From contig CAJVCM010000080.1 in assembly GCA_910595815.1 (NCBI GenBank), positions 1-10,296 on the forward strand: a DNA stretch of 10,296 nucleotides, written 5' to 3'. The position numbers and the translations under genes were made by a program. Below, piece by piece: positions 6,872 through 10,296 of the stretch. Within the stretch, counting starts at the first letter, position 1, and each line of letters starts with the position of its first letter. Source of the stretch: Candidatus Thioglobus plumae. Lineage in GTDB: Bacteria; Pseudomonadota; Gammaproteobacteria; PS1; Pseudothioglobaceae. The notes under the pieces were generated by a model. It saw nothing but the letters and a program-made list of their open reading frames with translations, had not been told where the DNA came from and made no database searches.

Positions 6872-7212
6872 TGTCTCTACGGCTGACACGTGAAGCCAAA
6901 ATCCTAAAACCCAGCGAATACACTCATATTTTTAAAGGTGGTAAGCGGGCCAAAGGTAAATACTGGCAAATCATTGCAAAACCTATTCAAGACCCTAGGC
7001 CGCGTTTAGGCTTAGCAATCTCAAAAAAAGTAACGCGTTTGGCTGTCGATAGAAACCGATTCAAACGTGTTGCTAGAGAAACATTTAGGATAGCGCAACC
7101 ACAATTAGATAATTGGGGGTTTGTAGTTATGGCTAGAAATGCTAAGCCGACCAAAAGTCCGGAATTATCTACTGAATTACTAGGCTTATTTAAACAGGTG
7201 ATGAAAAAATAA
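6871..7212 (+). CDS. rnpA: Ribonuclease P protein component
   Basis: RnpA is the small basic protein that binds the catalytic RNase P RNA and helps it to recognise the 5' leaders of precursor tRNAs. The 113-residue sequence has normal length. It shows the family signature with R61-N62-R63 in AVDRNRFKRVARETFR (residues 58-73), preceded by RLGLAISKKV (45-54), the conserved strand and basic patch that contact RNA. FKGGKRAKGKYW near the N-terminus forms part of the leader-binding cleft in known homologues. It overlaps rpmH by one base and lies 8 nt before yidD. The start is fixed by the overlap and by the family-typical N-terminus (LTREAKILKPSEYTHIF). Identification is secure. Confidence 0.97.
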   Translation: MSLRLTREAKILKPSEYTHIFKGGKRAKGKYWQIIAKPIQDPRPRLGLAISKKVTRLAVDRNRFKRVARETFRIAQPQLDNWGFVVMARNAKPTKSPELSTELLGLFKQVMKK

Positions 7213-7220
7213 TTTGAATT

Positions 7221-7445
7221 ATGCGTTATCTATTGCTTATTCCCATTAAATTTTATCAACTATTTATCAGCCCGTTTCTGGGTGCTAATTGTCGTTTCGA
7301 CCCAACCTGTTCGAAGTACTCTTATGATGCTGTGAAAGAGCATGGCTTTTTTAAGGGTTTTGCTCTGAGCGCAAAACGTATTGGAAAATGTCATCCTTGG
7401 CATGATGGCGGGTTTGACCCAGTGCCAAAAAAACACATTCATTAA
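7221..7445 (+). CDS. yidD: Membrane protein insertion efficiency factor YidD
   Basis: YidD is a small protein on the inner face of the cytoplasmic membrane that assists YidC-dependent insertion of membrane proteins. The 74-residue sequence starts with a hydrophobic amphipathic segment MRYLLLIPIKFYQLFISPFLG, followed by the family hallmark NCRFDPTCSKYSYDA with C24 and C30, and RIGKCHPWHDGGFDPVP with C57. All three conserved cysteines are present. Length is typical of the shorter family members. It sits 8 nt after rnpA and 16 nt before yidC, the standard order. No strong Shine-Dalgarno sequence precedes the ATG, so translation may depend on coupling to rnpA. Confidence 0.96.
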   Translation: MRYLLLIPIKFYQLFISPFLGANCRFDPTCSKYSYDAVKEHGFFKGFALSAKRIGKCHPWHDGGFDPVPKKHIH

Positions 7446-7461
7446 TCAATAAATTATTCTT

Positions 7462-9078
7462 ATGAACAATCAAAAATTATTTCTCGGCATTGCAATCTTC
7501 TTAACGGTTTTCTTATTATGGGATAAGTGGCAAATCACCCATGTCACTGATGAAAATGGCAATGTTGTTCGTAAAAGTCAAATCACGCTCGATACCAGTG
7601 CTCAAAATACTGATGTGCCAATGATCAACACAGAAACAACGCAAATTGACCTACCAAGCCCACCAAGTATTGATGAGTCACACGGCTATACCACGGTTAC
7701 CACTGATTTATTGACGGTAGAAATTAGCCACAAAGGCGGCACCATTCAAAATGCCTATCTTAATGACTTTCCTATTGAAAAAGGTGGCGAAGAAAAATTT
7801 CAGCTATTGAGTGATAAAACTGGAATGTTGTTCCAAGCACAAAGTGGCTTAGCTTCACGCGATGATTTAATGCCAACCCATTTATCATTATTCAACTCTG
7901 CTAATTCAAACTATCAATTGTCTACTGACACACTTACCGTGCCACTGACTTGGCAAGGCAAAGACGGCACCACAGTAACTAAGAATTTTCACTTTAAAAA
8001 AGGCAGTCACATTGTTGAGATTGATTATCAAATCACCAACAATTCTAATCAAGCCATCCCGGTTAAAAGCTATGTACGCCTGAGTAGAAGTGCAATTGAC
8101 CAAGCGAACATGATGATGCCGACTTTCACTGGTGGTATCGTTTATGATAAGACAACCCATACAGTGCAGAAAAATGAATTTGACGATTGGGACGAGTTTG
8201 ATGCTCAACAATCAACTGGCGGCTGGATAGCCATGGTCCAACAATATTTTATTGCTGCTTGGATCCCGAATCAAGATGAGCCTCAGACGTTTTCTGCTAG
8301 CTCAAGCAACAACTTACACAAGCTAACCAATGCCAACCAACAAATTAGCCTTGGCGCCGGCAGCACCACCACACTGCCTGCCAACCAGCTTTATCTTGGC
8401 CCTAAAGAGTATGGCAAGATTGAAGAGGTGGCTACTGGATTAAACTACACACTTGATTATGGCTGGTTAGATATCTTGGCAGATCCGCTATCTTGGAGTA
8501 TCCATAAAATCAATGACTTTATCGATAGCTGGGGTTGGTCTATTATTATCATTACGATTTTAATCAAGTTAATGTTCTATCCACTAAGTGAAAAGTCTTA
8601 CCGATCAATGGCGGGCATGAGAAAACTATCGCCAAGACTCGCCAAACTTAAAGAAACCTATGGTGATGACAAGCAGAAACTTGGCCAAAAAACCATGGAA
8701 CTGTATAAGAAGGAAAAAATTAATCCGGCCTCTGGTTGTTTACCAATCATGGTGCAAATACCAGTATTCATTGCCTTTTATTGGATGTTACTTGATACCG
8801 TCGAATTACGCCAAACATCGTTTTGGTGGCTAACCGATCTATCGATGGAAGACCCTTACTACATCCTACCAATCATCATGGGTGCGTCTATGTTTATACA
8901 GCAAAAACTCAACCCGCCACCGCCTGATCCAATGCAAGCGAAGATCATGATGTCATTACCATTTGTATTTACTATTTTCTTCTTATGGTTCCCATCAGGC
9001 TTAGTACTTTACTGGGTATTTAACAACGTTCTGTCGATTGCACAACAGTGGACGATTAACAAACGTTTAAACGGTTAA
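7462..9078 (+). CDS. yidC: Membrane protein insertase YidC (Oxa1 family)
   Basis: YidC inserts and folds inner-membrane proteins, alone or with SecYEG. The 538 residues are close to the E. coli length (548). An N-terminal membrane anchor (about 5-21) is followed by the large periplasmic P1 domain (about 50-340), the Gram-negative form. The Oxa1 core follows: TM2 around 357-375 (WGWSIIIITILIKLMFYPLS), the cytoplasmic hairpin with MAGMRKLSPRLAKLKETYGDD (383-403), TM3 near 424-444 with SGCLPIMVQIPVFIAFYW, TM4 near 465-482, and TM5 near 498-526 with FFLWFPSGLVLYWVFNN. The positively charged groove residue (R366 in E. coli) is K369 here, a conservative change that keeps the charge. It lies 16 nt after yidD, and no clear Shine-Dalgarno sequence is seen. 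Identification is secure. Confidence 0.98.
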   Translation: MNNQKLFLGIAIFLTVFLLWDKWQITHVTDENGNVVRKSQITLDTSAQNTDVPMINTETTQIDLPSPPSIDESHGYTTVTTDLLTVEISHKGGTIQNAYLNDFPIEKGGEEKFQLLSDKTGMLFQAQSGLASRDDLMPTHLSLFNSANSNYQLSTDTLTVPLTWQGKDGTTVTKNFHFKKGSHIVEIDYQITNNSNQAIPVKSYVRLSRSAIDQANMMMPTFTGGIVYDKTTHTVQKNEFDDWDEFDAQQSTGGWIAMVQQYFIAAWIPNQDEPQTFSASSSNNLHKLTNANQQISLGAGSTTTLPANQLYLGPKEYGKIEEVATGLNYTLDYGWLDILADPLSWSIHKINDFIDSWGWSIIIITILIKLMFYPLSEKSYRSMAGMRKLSPRLAKLKETYGDDKQKLGQKTMELYKKEKINPASGCLPIMVQIPVFIAFYWMLLDTVELRQTSFWWLTDLSMEDPYYILPIIMGASMFIQQKLNPPPPDPMQAKIMMSLPFVFTIFFLWFPSGLVLYWVFNNVLSIAQQWTINKRLNG

Positions 9079-9088
9079 AAATAAAATT

Positions 9089-9115
9089 AGTGCGCTGTTT
9101 TTCTTTCAGCGTATT
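9089..9115 (+). other. Imperfect stem-loop after yidC
   Basis: CGCTG (9093-9097) pairs with CAGCG (9107-9111) around a nine-base pyrimidine loop. Outer pairs, including two G-T wobbles, extend the stem to nine base pairs on the plus strand only. There is no T-tract after the stem, so it is not a convincing intrinsic terminator. It could be an mRNA 3'-end structure for the rpmH-yidC cluster or chance. Confidence 0.3.
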
Positions 9116-9126
9116 CAAGTTATACT
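9098..9126 (+). promoter_or_regulatory. Possible promoter of the TauD-family gene
   Basis: TATACT (9121-9126) is a good -10 candidate about 40 bases before the ATG at 9167. The hexamer 17 bases upstream (TTTTTC, 9098-9103) is a poor -35 and lies in the loop of the stem-loop after yidC. A weak -35 would fit a promoter that needs an activator, but this is inference. Confidence 0.35.
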
Positions 9127-9156
9127 GTCTTTAGACAAAATAACCTTGTGTCTTTA
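9126..9156 (+). repeat. Two copies of TGTCTTTA in the TauD-gene leader, one part of a palindrome
   Basis: TGTCTTTA occurs at 9126-9133 and again at 9149-9156, 23 bases apart, which is close to two helical turns. The first copy is also the left part of the palindrome TGTCT-TT-AGACA (9126-9137), immediately downstream of the -10 candidate. The position fits an operator, but with AT-rich 8-mers chance is possible. Confidence 0.3.
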
Positions 9157-9166
9157 ATTTTTAAAC

Positions 9167-10024
9167 ATGTTATTAGATAATTTAGATGATTACCGATATT
9201 GGCGAGATAAAAAGCTAGCCAATGCACCAACTCAATTAAGCGATTGTATTGTTGAAATACAAAACCCATTTAAACTCTCAAATGCAGAAAAAAACAAAAT
9301 TACCAGCCTTTGTCAGAAAGGAAATTTTGCACTATTTCAAATTCAACCTGTTGACCAATATGATGAAGCGATTATCAGTGTCAATACGCAACTAGGCTTA
9401 AAAGATTTTGATCAACACTTGTTTGTTAAAACGGGTGGACTAGCACACATAACTCAAAGCGACAAAAAAGACCAGGGCGAATTCATCCCCTATACCGACA
9501 AAAACCTAGGCTGGCATACGGATGGGTATTACAATGCAATAGAGCAGCGCATTCGTGCGTTTTCGTTGTTCTGTGTTGAACCTGCAGCCCAAGGTGGTGT
9601 CAACGAATGGGTTGACCCACAAATGATGTATTTATTATTACGTGAAGACAACCTAGATGTGGTCAAAGCACTTACTCACCCAGAGGCTATGAGTATCCCA
9701 GAACACAAGGTTGATGGAAAAGTGAGACGAGCAACCTCAACTGGGCCTGTCTTTTTTATTGATGAGCCAACCAACGAGCTGTCTATGCGTTACACGCAGC
9801 GTAAGAAAAATATCGATTTTTTAGATTCACTTGAGATCAAACAGGCTGTAGAACATCTAGATGCTCTGCTAAACACAACCACTGACTACCACTTTGAACA
9901 TCTAATGCAAACCGGACAAGGCTTGTTGTGTAATAACGTCTTACACAAGCGCAATGCTTTTACTGACGATAAAGACAACCCAAGACTACTGCTTAGAGGG
10001 CGTTACTTTAACCGAATCGAATAG
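9167..10024 (+). CDS. TauD/TfdA-family Fe(II)/2-oxoglutarate-dependent dioxygenase, substrate unknown
   Basis: Enzymes of this family use Fe(II), O2 and 2-oxoglutarate to hydroxylate a small molecule, often a sulfonate, betaine or amino acid, in the cytoplasm. The 285-residue protein shows the metal triad: H117 and D119 in GWHTDGYY, and the distal H260 in CNNVLHKRNAF. R273 in PRLLLRGRYF stands 13 residues after that histidine and probably binds 2-oxoglutarate; R277 fits the second conserved arginine. Other blocks are FCVEPAAQGGVNEWVD (135-150) and ELSMRYTQRKKNIDF (204-218). Length matches the family. It has no signal peptide. The gene has no Shine-Dalgarno sequence and is followed 15 nt later by ampD. 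It has no transporter or sulfur-assimilation neighbour in the window, so a TauD (taurine) name would be over-annotation. The family is secure; the substrate is not known. Confidence 0.92.
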   Translation: MLLDNLDDYRYWRDKKLANAPTQLSDCIVEIQNPFKLSNAEKNKITSLCQKGNFALFQIQPVDQYDEAIISVNTQLGLKDFDQHLFVKTGGLAHITQSDKKDQGEFIPYTDKNLGWHTDGYYNAIEQRIRAFSLFCVEPAAQGGVNEWVDPQMMYLLLREDNLDVVKALTHPEAMSIPEHKVDGKVRRATSTGPVFFIDEPTNELSMRYTQRKKNIDFLDSLEIKQAVEHLDALLNTTTDYHFEHLMQTGQGLLCNNVLHKRNAFTDDKDNPRLLLRGRYFNRIE

Positions 10025-10027
10025 GGC

Positions 10028-10033
10028 TATAAT
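10028..10033 (+). promoter_or_regulatory. Perfect -10 box just before ampD
   Basis: A consensus TATAAT lies in the 15-nt gap, its last base six bases before the ampD ATG. Transcription from it would start at or within a base or two of the initiation codon, giving a leaderless mRNA. The -35 region inside the end of the dioxygenase gene is weak (ACTTTA at 17-nt spacing). The only Shine-Dalgarno-like sequence, AGGG, is 13 bases away, too far to be good. Confidence 0.4.
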
Positions 10034-10039
10034 AAGCGC

Positions 10040-10296
10040 ATGATTAGCAACCACCTATTAGCGTCAGCCACACAAGCTCCATCGGCTAATCATAACGATC
10101 GCCCCAGTGATGAAATTTCTTTAATTGTGATTCACAATATCTCTTTGCCGCCAGGTGAGTTTAACAACAACCATATTGAGCAGTTTTTTACCAATCAGCT
10201 TGATTTTAATGCGCACCCATATTTTAAAACCATTCAAGACTTACATGTTTCTGCCCACTTACTCATTAAACGTGATGGCTCGGTTATTCAGTTTGT
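10040..10296 (+). CDS. ampD: 1,6-anhydro-N-acetylmuramyl-L-alanine amidase AmpD (5' part, cut by the window)
   Basis: AmpD is a cytoplasmic zinc amidase that removes the peptide from anhydromuramyl-peptides during peptidoglycan recycling; in bacteria with an AmpR/AmpC system its loss induces beta-lactamase. The window holds the first 85 codons. The diagnostic segment is SLIVIHNISLPPGEF (27-41), with H32 matching the first zinc ligand (H34 in characterised AmpD). DFNAHPYFKTIQDLHVSAHLL (55-75) and IKRDGSVIQF follow, both typical of AmpD rather than of the longer periplasmic AmidD. There is no signal peptide, which agrees with a cytoplasmic enzyme. The remaining zinc ligands (a later His and Asp) lie outside the window and cannot be checked. 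The start ATG at 10040 gives an N-terminus of normal length. Whether ampE follows is unknown. Confidence 0.95.
   Translation, partial: MISNHLLASATQAPSANHNDRPSDEISLIVIHNISLPPGEFNNNHIEQFFTNQLDFNAHPYFKTIQDLHVSAHLLIKRDGSVIQF

Noticed and set aside
7906..8211. 101-codon minus-strand frame inside yidC
   Set aside because: It is antisense to the YidC periplasmic domain, has no ribosome-binding site and no recognisable protein pattern.
8521..8580. Lysine at the YidC groove position where E. coli has R366, considered as a loss-of-function sign
   Set aside because: The positive charge is kept, and lysine at this position is, as far as I know, common in other proteobacterial YidC proteins, so it is not unusual.

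Overview
The window comes from the chromosome of an AT-rich, Gram-negative bacterium, most likely a gammaproteobacterium. The evidence is the block dprA-smg-topA (smg/DUF494 is a beta/gammaproteobacterial marker), a full-length periplasmic-domain YidC, and an AmpD-type anhydromuramyl-peptide amidase. The SUP05/Thioglobus sulfur-oxidiser group would fit the protein style and base composition, but that is an impression and not proven. Every gene reads as intact or is cut only by the window edge. There are no tRNA or rRNA genes, mobile elements or CRISPR arrays, and no intergenic stretch longer than about 110 bases.

Left part, minus strand (1-6617). Reading from right to left the order is dprA, smg, topA, a 60-aa unknown gene, a 238-aa unknown gene, trpF and trpB (3' end cut by the window). 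Junctions are extremely tight: 7 nt for dprA-smg, TAATG for smg-topA, 75 nt for topA to the 60-aa gene, 10 nt between the two unknown genes, 0 nt for unknown-trpF, and ATGA for trpF-trpB. This suggests one or two polycistronic units. dprA-smg-topA would be a DNA uptake/topology unit. The two unknown genes plus trpFB would be a second unit, probably with its own promoter in the 75-nt gap.

Right part, plus strand (6728-10296). The classic ribosome/RNase P/membrane-insertion cluster rpmH-rnpA-yidD-yidC is followed by an Fe(II)/2-oxoglutarate dioxygenase of the TauD family with unknown substrate, then the 5' end of ampD. The rpmH cluster is usually beside dnaA/oriC and mnmE. Here its upstream neighbour is divergent dprA and its downstream neighbour is the dioxygenase, so the ancestral origin neighbourhood has been rearranged.

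Most of the window is ordinary housekeeping. The points worth a second look are the uncharacterised 60-aa/238-aa gene pair translationally linked to trpF; a TopA whose C-terminus has GRFGP repeats and a lysine tail instead of zinc ribbons; the orphan TauD-family enzyme with a possible operator; a perfect -10 box only 6 nt before the ampD start codon (possible leaderless mRNA); and a palindromic TTGCAA that may be shared as -35 by the divergent dprA and rpmH promoters.
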